From Pisciglobus halotolerans (lineage in GTDB: Bacteria > Bacillota > Bacilli > Lactobacillales > Carnobacteriaceae), in NCBI RefSeq assembly GCF_900113675.1, contig NZ_FOQE01000020.1, forward strand, positions 11,469 through 44,286: 32,818 nucleotides of DNA, written 5' to 3'. This document shows positions 23,296-32,157 of this stretch, piece after piece. The notes under the pieces were generated by a model. That model was not told where the DNA came from. It did no database searches and saw only the letters and a program-made list of their open reading frames with translations. Positions within the stretch are counted from its first letter, which is position 1. Every line of letters starts with the position of its first letter. Both the position numbers and the translations under genes were made by a program.

Positions 23296-24633
23296 GTGAA
23301 AAAAGATCAGTCTAAAAAAGAAAAAAGTTGGATAAAAAAAGTTGAAAACATCAGCTTAGAAGAAGTCAACAGTTCAGTCAGCGTACCGCCTGAGAATGCG
23401 CCTTTTTTTAGAAAGTTGCTAGCATTTTTAGGACCTGGATCCCTTGTCGCTGTAGGGTACATCGATCCAGGAAACTGGGCAACCTCTATTGAAGGTGGAT
23501 CTAAATTCGGCTATACCTTGCTGAGCGTGATCTTGATTTCAAGTTTGATCGCGATGCTGATGCAAGAAATGTCCGCACGTCTAGGGATCGCTACAGGTAT
23601 GGACTTAGCACAAGCTACCAGTGCTTCTGTAGGAAAAAAGACATCGATTTTTCTATGGCTGCTGACTGAGTTAGCTATCATCGCTACTGATATCGCAGAA
23701 GTTATCGGTTCAGCCATTGCATTGAAATTGCTGTTCCATATTCCCATCCTTGTAGGGATCGTTATCACAACGGTTGACGTTTTGCTCCTGCTTTTACTGC
23801 AAAAACGTAGCTTCCGAATCATTGAAAGTATTGTTGGCGTATTGATGGTCACGATTTTCTTGATTTTTGCCTATGAAGTTGCCCTTTCTCATCCAGAGAT
23901 GTCAGCTTTATTGGAAGGTTTCCTTCCCCATAAAGAGATCATTACAAACTCTGATATGCTTTACGTAGCATTAGGTATCATCGGGGCAACTGTTATGCCG
24001 CATAATTTGTATCTGCATTCTTCTATCGTTCAAACGAGAGCTTATAAACGAACAGAAAAAGGAAAAAAAGAAGCCATCACATTTGCCCGAATCGATTCTG
24101 TCATTTCCCTGACAGCTGCTTTTATCATCAACTCCATGATTTTGATCCTAGGAGCTGCTGCCTTTTATGGAGCAGGACAAGTCGTTAGCGAAATAGAAGA
24201 TGCTTATACACTGTTAGCACCTGCTATCGGTGCTTCTCTTGCCAGTACCTTTTTTGCCGTTGCCTTATTAGCTTCAGGACAAAACTCAACGATCACTGGA
24301 ACTTTAAGTGGGCAAATTGTTATGGAAGGTTTTATTCATCTTCGCATCAAGCCTTGGCTGCGCCGAGTGATCACCCGTCTGATAGCCGTGATTCCGGTCT
24401 TTGTCGTCACATGGCTGGTCGGCGAGAGCGGAACAGCAGAACTGCTGATCTTAAGCCAAGTTATTCTAAGTATGCAGCTTCCTTTCGCACTTGTTCCACT
24501 TGTTAAATTTACGAGCAATAAACAAAAAATGGGACAATTCGTCAATAAAAAATGGGTGACCGCTATTGCTTGGATCGCTACGATCGTTATTATCCTATTG
24601 AATCTTTACTTGATTTACTATACCTTAGCTTAG
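23296..24633 (+). CDS. mntH: Nramp-family manganese/proton symporter
   Basis: The 445-residue protein imports Mn2+ (and related divalent metals) with protons. After a charged N-terminal tail of about 38 residues, it has FLGPGSLVAVGYIDPGNWAT, where the DPGN motif of helix 1 binds metal. The helix 6 motif VMPHNLYLHSS supplies the other ligands. About eleven membrane segments are present. GTG 23296 is the start, seven bases after AAAGGAGA. This is the second manganese importer in the window, 11 kb from mntABCD. Transcribed alone, with its own terminator. Confidence 0.95.
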   Translation: MKKDQSKKEKSWIKKVENISLEEVNSSVSVPPENAPFFRKLLAFLGPGSLVAVGYIDPGNWATSIEGGSKFGYTLLSVILISSLIAMLMQEMSARLGIATGMDLAQATSASVGKKTSIFLWLLTELAIIATDIAEVIGSAIALKLLFHIPILVGIVITTVDVLLLLLLQKRSFRIIESIVGVLMVTIFLIFAYEVALSHPEMSALLEGFLPHKEIITNSDMLYVALGIIGATVMPHNLYLHSSIVQTRAYKRTEKGKKEAITFARIDSVISLTAAFIINSMILILGAAAFYGAGQVVSEIEDAYTLLAPAIGASLASTFFAVALLASGQNSTITGTLSGQIVMEGFIHLRIKPWLRRVITRLIAVIPVFVVTWLVGESGTAELLILSQVILSMQLPFALVPLVKFTSNKQKMGQFVNKKWVTAIAWIATIVIILLNLYLIYYTLA

Positions 24634-24634
24634 C

Positions 24635-24683
24635 AAAAACAGCTCAAAGAAGATGTCTTGATCTTTTTTGAGCTGTTTTTTTG
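24635..24683 (+). terminator. Intrinsic terminator of mntH
   Basis: AAAAACAGCTCAAA (24635-24648) pairs with TTTGAGCTGTTTTT (24667-24680), followed by T residues. Confidence 0.9.
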
Positions 24684-24809
24684 TCTTATCTATCGATAGT
24701 GTTGAACCATTCCTGATCGTTTAGGCAAGTTACCTAACTGATTTGTTTTGCTCTTCTTTATGGTAAAATAAATGAGAACAAATCTGTAAAACAGAAAGAG
24801 GTTATTTCA

Positions 24810-25625
24810 ATGAAAATAGGCTTCATCGGTATTGGCAACATGGCCAGTGCCATCATTAAAGGTCTGATCGCGTCCAAACAGGCATCACCTGAAGACATCT
24901 ACCTAACCAACACGACGCCTTCTAAACTGGCAGCTTTTGTAGAAGAAACAGGCACTCAAGCTTGTCAAACAAATGAAGAACTAGTTGCAACAGTAGATAT
25001 CGTTTTTGTTGCAACCAAACCAGCTGTCTTCCCTGAACTCCTTAAAGAACTGAGTGAGGCTTTTTCACAACATCAACCATTGCTTGTCTCTATTGCTGCC
25101 GGAATCTCTTTGCAACAGTTAACACAATATGTTAACTCAGATCAAGCACTCTCTATCATTAGAGTGATGCCCAATTTAAACACCCAAATTGGGGAAGGAA
25201 TGGCAGCGATTTGCGGCAATGAACATACGACAGAAGAACAGATGCAGACGATCTCAACTATTTTTAATGCTGTCGGCAAGGCAATTCGCTTGCCAGAAAA
25301 AGATTTCAGCGTCTTTTCAGCCATCGCTGGATGCTCTCCAGCTTTTGCCTTCTTGTTTATTGATTCTCTCGCACGTGCTGCCGTCAAAAACGGCCTTTCT
25401 AAAAGCCAAGCTACTGAAATCGCTGCTCAAGCTGTTCTCGGCAGCGCCAAAATGATCTTGGACGGCAGCCACTCGCCAATGGATCTCATCGATCAAGTTT
25501 CTTCTCCAGGCGGGACAACAGTCGAAGGCGTGCTAGCGCTGTTCGACAACCATTTTGTATCTGCTGTTGTAAAAGCTGTTGATGCTGCTACTGAAAAAGA
25601 CCAAAAAATGATGGCAGACAACTGA
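24810..25625 (+). CDS. proC: Pyrroline-5-carboxylate reductase
   Basis: The 271-residue enzyme reduces pyrroline-5-carboxylate to proline with NAD(P)H, the last step of proline synthesis. The Rossmann motif is MKIGFIGIGNMASAIIKGL at the N-terminus. VMPNLN and the C-terminal helix-bundle signature DQVSSPGGTTVEGVLAL match the family. Length is normal. AAAGAGG precedes the ATG. Proline is also an osmoprotectant, but no osmotic regulation is visible. Confidence 0.96.
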   Translation: MKIGFIGIGNMASAIIKGLIASKQASPEDIYLTNTTPSKLAAFVEETGTQACQTNEELVATVDIVFVATKPAVFPELLKELSEAFSQHQPLLVSIAAGISLQQLTQYVNSDQALSIIRVMPNLNTQIGEGMAAICGNEHTTEEQMQTISTIFNAVGKAIRLPEKDFSVFSAIAGCSPAFAFLFIDSLARAAVKNGLSKSQATEIAAQAVLGSAKMILDGSHSPMDLIDQVSSPGGTTVEGVLALFDNHFVSAVVKAVDAATEKDQKMMADN

Positions 25626-25636
25626 TTTCCTAATGT

Positions 25637-25666
25637 AAAGACTCGTCTATGGATGAGTCTTTTTCT
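25637..25666 (+). terminator. Intrinsic terminator of proC
   Basis: AAAGACTC pairs with GAGTCTTT around a 10-base loop, followed by T residues. Confidence 0.8.
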
Positions 25667-25757
25667 AACTGGTTGATTTATGATAAGGGTTTGAATAGTT
25701 AGCAACTTCAACTGATTTTTGTTTTATGAACACCGTTAACTTTTACAAATGAAAGCA

Positions 25758-25795
25758 TTAAAAAAAGAGTTGGCATTTTTCCAACTCCTTTTCTT
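25758..25795 (-). terminator. Intrinsic terminator of the tadA-barnase-barstar unit
   Basis: Read leftwards, GAGTTGG pairs with CCAACTC, followed by seven T residues. Confidence 0.8.
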
Positions 25796-25808
25796 GTTTG
25801 TTATGATA

Positions 25809-26081
25809 TTAGCCTTCTATAATGATGTGCAATGCTTGATTTTCCTTAGCTGCTGTTTTAAAAACGTTCAGCAATGCTTGACCGCCATTTCCTAGGTTTT
25901 CTTGCATTTCTGTTGTATGCACCAGAAGGATCTTTTTCTCAGAAAAGTCGCTAGTTAGACAATCATATAAAGCATCTAAGTTTTTTCCATAATAATCAGG
26001 CAAAAATAGTTTTTCTTTTAAATAAGTATGGAGCGTGTTCCTATCAGTCATTTCTCTTCCGTCTAGAAGAATTATTTTCAT
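25809..26081 (-). CDS. Barstar-family ribonuclease inhibitor
   Basis: The 90-residue protein matches barstar end to end. LPDYYGKNLDALYDCLT at residues 27-43 contains the barnase-contacting helix, with Tyr30, Asp36 and Asp40 at the positions of barstar Tyr29, Asp35 and Asp39. The residue at the place of barstar Glu76 appears to be Thr76. It is expected in the cytoplasm, where it would neutralise the neighbouring nuclease before export. AGGAGG precedes the ATG, stronger than the site of the toxin gene, and the gap to the toxin gene is 12 bp. Confidence 0.92.
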   Translation of the reverse strand: MKIILLDGREMTDRNTLHTYLKEKLFLPDYYGKNLDALYDCLTSDFSEKKILLVHTTEMQENLGNGGQALLNVFKTAAKENQALHIIIEG

Positions 26082-26093
26082 CTAATCATCCTC

Positions 26094-26582
26094 CTAATAC
26101 AATCGTTCAAAGGTTTCATAATGATCATCTGTGTAAAAAATCAATCCATCATTGGAATAAATCAACCGCTTAGCTCCACGATAACCACCATCATAATCAA
26201 TATCCGCTTCAGAATACGTTCTTCCTTTTTTCTCAGGAAGGAGGCCCTCAAAGTTTCCAAAGTGATCGCCGCCAATCGACATATGGTCCGTCACTTCCCA
26301 TAAATTACCTTCAGCATTATCCCAGCCTCGTTGTTCAGCTTCCTTTTTCGTTAAGTAGTTAGGCGGCAACTCACCAAATTGATGAAGATACGCGGCAACG
26401 TCCTCCTTTGAACTATACGTCTTTCCTTTGACGACTGTCGTTTCTTCTTGCTGCATTGTTGTTTGTTCAGCTGCCTCATCTGTTCTCTGTTGATCAGGGG
26501 AGTCACTTAACAGTTGACCGCCGCCAAATAAGATCACCAGCAAGGCTGCAATACTATAGATCCATTGTTTTGTTTGCTTCAC
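26094..26582 (-). CDS. Secreted or membrane-anchored barnase-type ribonuclease
   Basis: The 162-residue protein has a signal sequence (residues about 5-25, WIYSIAALLVILFGGG), an acidic, glutamine-rich linker to about 52, then a barnase domain. Catalytic residues align with barnase: Lys79 (YLTKKEA), Glu112 (NFEGLLP), Arg135 and Arg139 (GYRGAKRLIYS) and His154 (DDHYETF), so it should be active on RNA. It could be released or remain tethered, since the signal has no obvious cleavage motif. It starts with GTG at 26582, overlapping the tadA stop (GTGA), with AAAGGAG ten bases upstream. Paired with barstar next door. Confidence 0.92.
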   Translation of the reverse strand: MKQTKQWIYSIAALLVILFGGGQLLSDSPDQQRTDEAAEQTTMQQEETTVVKGKTYSSKEDVAAYLHQFGELPPNYLTKKEAEQRGWDNAEGNLWEVTDHMSIGGDHFGNFEGLLPEKKGRTYSEADIDYDGGYRGAKRLIYSNDGLIFYTDDHYETFERLY

Positions 26583-27109
26583 GCTTCTCTTTCTCCTTTT
26601 TCTTTCAGCAAAGCTTGTCGTATTTTTTTTGCTTCTTTATTTCTCTTACGCAATGTCCTAAAAAAGTTTGTCAGTAAAGCTGCACATTCTTCTTCTAAAA
26701 CTCCTTTTTCCACTTCGACTTGATGATTGAAACGTTTATCAGCCAATAGGTTCATTAGAGTTCCGGCTGTTCCGCCTTTAGGATCAGGCGCGCCATAATA
26801 AACTTTTTTGATTCGAGATAGAATCATGGCACCGCTGCACATGGGACAAGGTTCTAACGTGACAAATAAATCTGCTTCTTCGATGCGCCAGTTTTCTAGA
26901 TATTGATTGGCTTCGCGAATCGCCATCATCTCAGCATGCGTTGTAGCATCATGTGTTTCTTCTCTTCTATTATGCCCGCGACCAATGATTTCTCCATTTA
27001 AAACGATGACTGCACCGATCGGCACTTCCATTTTTGCTGCTGCTTTTTGGGCTTCTTTGATCGCTTCTCGCATAAAATATTCTTTTTCCATTTTCGTTAA
27101 TGCCATCTT
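26579..27109 (-). CDS. tadA: tRNA adenosine-34 deaminase
   Basis: The 176-residue zinc enzyme converts A34 to inosine in tRNA-Arg(ACG). The deaminase signature is THAEMMAIREA (His ligand and catalytic Glu) and PCPMCSGAMILSRI (two Cys ligands). ATG 27109 is preferred over the frame start at 27247 because AAAGGAAG lies six bases upstream and the domain begins soon after. Its only expected tRNA substrate is encoded at 32445-32518. It heads a unit with the barnase-like and barstar-like genes. Confidence 0.95.
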   Translation of the reverse strand, partial: KMALTKMEKEYFMREAIKEAQKAAAKMEVPIGAVIVLNGEIIGRGHNRREETHDATTHAEMMAIREANQYLENWRIEEADLFVTLEPCPMCSGAMILSRIKKVYYGAPDPKGGTAGTLMNLLADKRFNHQVEVEKGVLEEECAALLTNFFRTLRKRNKEAKKIRQALLKEKGEREA

Positions 27110-27251
27110 GTACTTCCTTTTCTTTTTTCTTTTCCTTATCATATCACAATCTACTTTTCTCCTATACATCCATGAAAAGAATGTTAAAATAAAAGTGAAT
27201 GAAGCCACCACTTTCGTATGAGAAAGGAATATCAACAAAGGAGTCAAATCA

Positions 27252-28112
27252 TTGAACTTTCATCAATTAAAACGCATTTATCCTGAAGCATTCTTAAGTG
27301 AGCAGCCTTCTTCAGATCAAGAGTGGGTCTCATTTCCTTTTCAGCAGCAGTGGATCCAGCTAAAAAAAGAGCAACGAACAGCTTCTGAATTAGCCTTACT
27401 AGAACTTTCTCTTGCTGCTGCAGAACCCAAAAAAGAACATAGGTACTCTAAATGGTATGCTTTTCTGTTTGAACAAGCATCCGCAGTTCCAACAACAGCG
27501 GCTGTCTGTCGTGTGATTCAATTTGAATTATTAAAAAAAGATCGCAATTTCGATGATGATCTTTGGCTGCAATCTTTTAAAAGCTTATTCGATAATGTCT
27601 TAGAAGCCTTTTTTCTCAATGATCATCAAGGGATCCTGATTCAAGATCACCAAAAAGAACAATGGGGTTTGGAAGAAATCACAGGAATCCTGCATACACT
27701 AGATGATGACTTTTCCGTCCGCTCCGCTTGTTATGTAGGCCAATATTGGTCTGTTGCTTCAACTCTGCCTGAAGTCTTCCACGAAGAACAGCGTATTTTT
27801 GCAAAAGAAAAAAATAAAGGCAAAACGGTGGTCACTTTATCCACAGCTGGGTTGAGCTATTATATACAAGATACGTTAACAGCCAGTCCTTTGATGCAAC
27901 AGTTAAAGCAGCAGCTGCTCTCTGATCCTGAAACCAAAGAAGTGATCGAAGCAATGTGGCAAAGCCAAGGCAATATCAGCTTAGCGGCCAAATCACTCTT
28001 TATTCATCGGAATACTTTACAGTACCGCATCGATCGTCTGCAAGAAACTAGTCAACTATCTTTGCGTAACTTAGATGACCTGCTGCTGTGTTACTTGTTA
28101 ACGTTAGAATGA
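27252..28112 (+). CDS. PucR-family transcriptional regulator
   Basis: The 286-residue protein has a C-terminal PucR-type helix-turn-helix: GNISLAAKSLFIHRNTLQYR at about residues 238-257, then IDRLQETSQL and DDLLLCYLLTLE. The N-terminal 200 residues resemble no sensor domain I can name and lack a clear ligand motif. The start is TTG at 27252, eight bases after AAAGGAG. It is divergent from tadA, sharing a 142-bp promoter region. Its regulon cannot be told; no target genes flank it. Confidence 0.8.
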   Translation: MNFHQLKRIYPEAFLSEQPSSDQEWVSFPFQQQWIQLKKEQRTASELALLELSLAAAEPKKEHRYSKWYAFLFEQASAVPTTAAVCRVIQFELLKKDRNFDDDLWLQSFKSLFDNVLEAFFLNDHQGILIQDHQKEQWGLEEITGILHTLDDDFSVRSACYVGQYWSVASTLPEVFHEEQRIFAKEKNKGKTVVTLSTAGLSYYIQDTLTASPLMQQLKQQLLSDPETKEVIEAMWQSQGNISLAAKSLFIHRNTLQYRIDRLQETSQLSLRNLDDLLLCYLLTLE

Positions 28113-28130
28113 CCATGATGCCAAACAAAA

Positions 28131-28228
28131 GAATTTACAGTATTTAACATTGATCAGTAAAAAATCATTTTTTTAATGCTAACCCCTTAAAATCCTATTT
28201 CTTTACTAACGTTAGAAGAGGAAGAACC
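28131..28228 (-). mobile_element. MITE-like palindromic element, copy E (degenerate, internally deleted)
   Basis: A 98-bp relic ends AGAGGAAGAACC and keeps TATTTAAC, TTTTTTTAATGCTAA and AATCCTATTTCTTTACTAACG, but the central part of the short form is missing. One terminus has decayed to GAATTTACAG. The flanks AAACAAAA and AAATAAAA match at 7 of 8 bases. Confidence 0.8.
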
Positions 28229-28265
28229 AAATAAAAAAGATTGCCCCGTTCCCAGAATAACGATT

Positions 28266-28316
28266 AAAAAGCAGCAGTACCTTCACCCATCGATGAAGGT
28301 ACTGCTGCTTTTTTTA
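28266..28316 (-). terminator. Bidirectional terminator between the PucR gene side and the hypothetical gene
   Basis: AAAAAGCAGCAGTACCTTCA pairs with TGAAGGTACTGCTGCTTTTT around CCCATCGA, with A and T runs on both flanks. Confidence 0.92.
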
Positions 28317-28321
28317 ATATG

Positions 28322-28672
28322 TTATTTCTTTACTTTTTTGACAACATCTTCTGTTTTATCTGACAGCAAATCTTTAAATTCCATCGTTGCATCTTTTAAC
28401 TGATCCGTATAGCTGCCAACTTGTCCGCGAAGGTCAGTTACTTTGTCAACTACATTTAATAAGTTTGTTACTTCGTCGTCAGAAAGTTTTTCTACTACAC
28501 TCATTGCTTTTTCGTTTCCGCGCAATTTATCTTTTACAAAATGTTTTGCACGTTTACGATTGATCATTTTCTCCATTTTTTCAACAGCTTTGTCTGAAGA
28601 AAACAAACAAGCTGCTCCGATAACCGCTGCAGCACCTACACCCACAAGAATATTTCTAGTTGTGTTATTCAT
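28322..28672 (-). CDS. Small membrane-anchored hypothetical protein
   Basis: The 116-residue protein has one hydrophobic N-terminal segment (ILVGVGAAAVIGAACLF, about residues 8-24), followed by a charged, helical, lysine-rich region to the end (DQLKDATMEFKDLLSDKTED). This resembles YtxH-type stress or envelope proteins in layout, but I cannot assign it. AAAGGGA precedes the ATG. Single gene between two terminators. Confidence 0.75.
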   Translation of the reverse strand: MNNTTRNILVGVGAAAVIGAACLFSSDKAVEKMEKMINRKRAKHFVKDKLRGNEKAMSVVEKLSDDEVTNLLNVVDKVTDLRGQVGSYTDQLKDATMEFKDLLSDKTEDVVKKVKK

Positions 28673-28729
28673 ATAGATCCCTTTCCTTTCCCTGTCATTT
28701 CTATATCTTTATCATAACAAAAACCATTA

Positions 28730-28788
28730 AAAAAAACGAACGATAAGCGTCCAATGTAAAAATAAATCATCAGACGTTTATCGTTCTC
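28730..28788 (-). terminator. Intrinsic terminator of the ctsR-clpC operon
   Basis: Read leftwards, GAACGATAAACGTC pairs with GGACGCTTATCGTTC with small mismatches, followed by eight T residues. Confidence 0.85.
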
Positions 28789-28798
28789 AATGAAAACT

Positions 28799-31297
28799 TC
28801 ACACTTTTTCTACAGCTGAAGACGTTTCATCTTTCTTATTCTTTCTTTTTGGTTCTTTTACAGTAAACCGAATCTCGCCTTTATTTGCTCCGATCGTTAC
28901 ACTATCGCCAATTTTCAGACGGCCGCTTAACAATTCTTCGCTCAGCTGATCTTCGATTTTTTTCTGAATAGCCCGATGCAATGGGCGTGCGCCATATTCA
29001 GGATCATATCCTTCTTTAGCGATCACATCGATTGCAGCCGGCGTTACTTTAGCTTCAATATCCATTTCTTCCAAACGCTTGATGATCGACTTAGACAACA
29101 ATTTGACGATTTGGTTTAATTCTTCTCTTTCTAGTGAATGGAAGACGATTGTTTCATCGATTCGGTTGATGAATTCAGGACGGAACGTATTCTTGAGTTC
29201 TTCCAAAATACGTTTCTCCATTTGCTTATAATCTTGTTTTTGATCCGTTAAGCTGAAACCAACCGCTTTTTCGTCTCTCAATGCTGTTGCGCCTAAGTTG
29301 GAAGTCATGATCAAAACAGTATTCTTAAAGTCCACTTTACGTCCTTTTCCGTCTGTCAAATGTCCATCGTCTAACACTTGCAGTAAAATATTAAAGACAT
29401 CTGGGTGAGCTTTTTCTACTTCATCCAGCAAGATGACAGAGTAAGGCTTTTGTCGAACTTTTTCTGTTAATTGGCCGCCTTCATCATATCCTACATATCC
29501 TGGAGGAGAACCAATCAAACGACTTGTACTGTATTTTTCCATGAATTCAGACATATCGACACGAATCAACGCATCTTCACTGCCAAACATCGCTTCACTC
29601 AGCGTTTTAGCTAGTTCTGTTTTTCCTACACCTGTTGGGCCTAAGAACATAAAAGAGCCTATCGGACGATTCGGATCTTTCAATCCGCTTCTTGCACGGC
29701 GAATAGCACGTGATACAGCCTCGACTGCTTTATCTTGCCCAATCACTCTTTCATGAAGAATTTGTTCTAGTTTCATTAGGCGATCTGATTCTTTTTGTTC
29801 CATTTGTTGAACAGGAATACTTGTCCATAATGCTACAACTTCTGCAATGTCTTTTTCAGTTACTTGCAAAGCAGCAGCTGGATCTTGCTTTTCTTGTTTT
29901 TTCAATAATGCAGCTATTTTCTTTTGTTGCTGCATCTCTCTTTTACGGATCTGACCCGCTTTTTCAAAATTTTGTCCTTGAATTGCTTCTTCTTTTTCCC
30001 TAACAAGACGATCATATTCCTCCATAGCCGCTGCTACTGGAGTTGGTTTATCCGCCATATCGATCCGAACCTTTGAAGCCGATTCGTCGATCAAATCAAT
30101 GGCCTTATCTGGCAATTGTCTAAATGGAATATAACGAGAAGACAATTGAACAGCTGCGCGTACTGCTTCGTCTGTAATTTTCACGCCATGGTGCTCCTCA
30201 TAACGCGAACGCAATCCATATAAGATTTCTTCTGTTTCATCTGGAGAAGGAGGATCGATTTGAATCGGTGCAAAACGACGTTCCAAAGCAGCATCTTTTT
30301 CAATGTGTTTTTGATATTCATCTAAAGTAGTCGCACCGATCGTTTGCAATTCACCGCGAGCCAGCGCTGGTTTTAAAATATTTGATGCGTCGATTGCTCC
30401 TTCAGCTCCGCCAGCACCGATCAACGTATGCAGCTCATCAATAAATAAGATTACTTCTCCATCTTGGTAAATCTCTTCAATAATTTTCTTCATCCGCTCT
30501 TCAAATTCACCACGGTACTTGGTTCCAGCAACAAGTGAACCCATATCCAGCATCATCAGCCGTTTTTGTGAAAGGGTAGCAGGAACTTCGCCTTTGATGA
30601 TTTTTTGAGCCAAGCCTTCTGCGATTGCTGTTTTCCCAACACCTGGTTCGCCGACCAAGACGGGATTGTTTTTAGTACGTCGACTTAAAATTTGAATGAT
30701 CCGCTGGACTTCTTTTTGACGGCCGATCACTGGATCCATTTTTTCTTCACGTGCCTGTGCCGTCAAATCTCTAGCAAGCGCATCTAAAGTAGGTGTTCCC
30801 ACCACTTGTCTAGCAGATTGTCTTTGACGTCTAGCTTTAGTATTTTTCATTTCACTTTGGCCGATTTTTTTCAACACAACTTGTCTTACTTTGTTTATAC
30901 TGATATCTAAATTTGCCAAAATCTTAGAAGACAAAATATCCTCTTCTCTTAAGATCCCCAGCAATAAATGTTCAGTTCCTACCGTTTTAGAACCCATTCG
31001 CTTCGCTTCATCTGTAGCAAAGGTGATAGCTTGTTTTGCACGAGGAGAATAAGGCAGAGTTGTGAAACGATTCAAATTTGTCATCGTTCCATATCCAGTA
31101 AAAGCTTCTATTTCCTCTCGAATATCCATTTCTGTAACAGAAAATTGTCGTAAAGTTTTTCCAGCAACACCTTCTTCTTCTTTTACAAGTCCTAGAAGGA
31201 GATGCTCCGTTCCCACTGCATGGTGGCGGAAACGTTTAGCTTCTTCTTGTGTGATCATTAAAACGTTTCTTGCTTTTTCTGTAAATAATTCGTCCAT
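28799..31297 (-). CDS. clpC: ClpC-type AAA+ unfoldase (Clp protease ATPase)
   Basis: The 832-residue chaperone delivers proteins to ClpP. It has two N-terminal Clp repeats (about residues 5-145) and a first AAA+ module with Walker [11 protein letters not shown] middle region with the UVR-like [17 protein letters not shown] follows, then a second AAA+ module with Walker [10 protein letters not shown] and FINRIDE near its end. GGAGG lies seven to eight bases before the ATG, and it starts 21 bp after ctsR. McsA and McsB are absent from the operon, as in enterococci and lactobacilli. Confidence 0.97.
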   Translation of the reverse strand: MDELFTEKARNVLMITQEEAKRFRHHAVGTEHLLLGLVKEEEGVAGKTLRQFSVTEMDIREEIEAFTGYGTMTNLNRFTTLPYSPRAKQAITFATDEAKRMGSKTVGTEHLLLGILREEDILSSKILANLDISINKVRQVVLKKIGQSEMKNTKARRQRQSARQVVGTPTLDALARDLTAQAREEKMDPVIGRQKEVQRIIQILSRRTKNNPVLVGEPGVGKTAIAEGLAQKIIKGEVPATLSQKRLMMLDMGSLVAGTKYRGEFEERMKKIIEEIYQDGEVILFIDELHTLIGAGGAEGAIDASNILKPALARGELQTIGATTLDEYQKHIEKDAALERRFAPIQIDPPSPDETEEILYGLRSRYEEHHGVKITDEAVRAAVQLSSRYIPFRQLPDKAIDLIDESASKVRIDMADKPTPVAAAMEEYDRLVREKEEAIQGQNFEKAGQIRKREMQQQKKIAALLKKQEKQDPAAALQVTEKDIAEVVALWTSIPVQQMEQKESDRLMKLEQILHERVIGQDKAVEAVSRAIRRARSGLKDPNRPIGSFMFLGPTGVGKTELAKTLSEAMFGSEDALIRVDMSEFMEKYSTSRLIGSPPGYVGYDEGGQLTEKVRQKPYSVILLDEVEKAHPDVFNILLQVLDDGHLTDGKGRKVDFKNTVLIMTSNLGATALRDEKAVGFSLTDQKQDYKQMEKRILEELKNTFRPEFINRIDETIVFHSLEREELNQIVKLLSKSIIKRLEEMDIEAKVTPAAIDVIAKEGYDPEYGARPLHRAIQKKIEDQLSEELLSGRLKIGDSVTIGANKGEIRFTVKEPKRKNKKDETSSAVEKV

Positions 31298-31318
31298 TTT
31301 TTCGCCTCCATATAATGG

Positions 31319-31783
31319 CTATTTTTCATATCTCAAATGATTTAAATAAGTTTTTAAAATTCTCGCTCTCATCATTTTTTCCGTTCTTGCTTCTAACATT
31401 AAAATTGATTTGCTCATCGTGCTCATCATTAATACAGCTTCTCGTTTGGTTACAACTTCATCTTCATATAGTTTTTGGATAATAGAATCTGCATCCGTTT
31501 CAGAAATTTGATCTCCAACGATATCTATCATTGTATCTAACATTTCAGCTTCATCCAACAATTTCACCTTGATGATCCGGATATATCCACCGCCACCTCG
31601 TTTGCTTTCGACTAAATACCCTTTTTGAACTGTAAAACGTGTATTGATCACATAATTGATCTGCGAAGGAACACAATTGAATTGATCCGCCATTTCACTA
31701 CGTCTGATTTCTACTTGATTAGTTTGACCTAACACTTTTTTCAAATAAGCTTCTATGATATCTGACATATTTTGATGATCCAT
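31319..31783 (-). CDS. ctsR: Heat-shock/protein-quality repressor CtsR
   Basis: The 154-residue repressor begins MDHQNMSDIIEAYLKKVL. It has the winged helix-turn-helix (EIRRSEMADQFNCVPSQINY), the glycine-rich wing KRGGGGYIRI and a C-terminal dimer domain (EAVLMMSTMSKSIL). It represses clp genes until stress inactivates it. ATG 31783 fits homologues, but no Shine-Dalgarno lies directly upstream; the frame is open to an ATG at 31843, which also lacks one. A large stem-loop at 31793-31870 immediately precedes the start. Co-transcribed with clpC. Confidence 0.93.
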   Translation of the reverse strand: MDHQNMSDIIEAYLKKVLGQTNQVEIRRSEMADQFNCVPSQINYVINTRFTVQKGYLVESKRGGGGYIRIIKVKLLDEAEMLDTMIDIVGDQISETDADSIIQKLYEDEVVTKREAVLMMSTMSKSILMLEARTEKMMRARILKTYLNHLRYEK

Positions 31784-31792
31784 GTGTCTATT

Positions 31793-31878
31793 GTTACTAA
31801 AAACAACTGCAACTTTGCCTAGTATCATAACTGTTTTCAGCATCTATTGCAATGGTGTTTTTTTAGTAACCCCCCTTT
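31793..31878 (-). promoter_or_regulatory. Stem-loop immediately upstream of ctsR with a distal G-rich Shine-Dalgarno
   Basis: Read leftwards, GTTACTAAAAAAAC (31870-31857) pairs with GTTTTTAGTAAC (31804-31793): 11 continuous base pairs, then a 2-base bulge and a C-G pair, with a 52-base loop. AAAGGGGGG abuts the outer arm, and the ATG at 31783 comes nine bases after the inner arm. Folding would place the G-run about nine bases from the start codon. Confidence 0.5.
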
Positions 31879-32082
31879 TCTTTCAAGCCTAACACAAGGC
31901 TACTGATAGATGTGCTATTCTTTTAGCACCGACTTTTTGCAGCAAAACTTTATTACCTTTTTTGTGGAGCTGACATTATCGAACAAACTACTCCTACAAC
32001 ATAAATGAATGAGTTACTATTCTACCAAAAACGAATAGAAAGCTCATTTACTGCGTTTACTGTAAATGAACCAATGCTTTTT
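31879..32082. other. Long leader/intergenic region upstream of ctsR
   Basis: No gene seen. A short perfect hairpin, GTGCTA-TTCTTT-TAGCAC, is at 31912-31929. If the promoter at 32103-32108 is used, this is part of a leader of about 300 bases. Confidence 0.5.
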
Positions 32083-32108
32083 TTTGACTAATCCTGACTA
32101 TTATTATA
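32083..32108 (-). promoter_or_regulatory. Probable ctsR promoter with a CtsR-type operator
   Basis: A -10 box TATAAT (32108-32103) is followed by AGTCAGG-ATT-AGTCAAA (32099-32083). This resembles the CtsR heptad repeat (R)GTCAAA-NAN-(R)GTCAAA: the second heptad is exact, the first has two changes and the spacer differs at its middle base. Its place over the start site suits autorepression. Confidence 0.5.
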
Positions 32109-32157
32109 ATGGAAAAAGAGCTATTTTGGAAGTCTATCTCATTAAATGAGAAAAAAA

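Noticed and set aside
31715-31732. GGTCAAA heptad inside ctsR as a CtsR operator
   Set aside because: Only one heptad matches, the partner is poor and it lies within the coding sequence.
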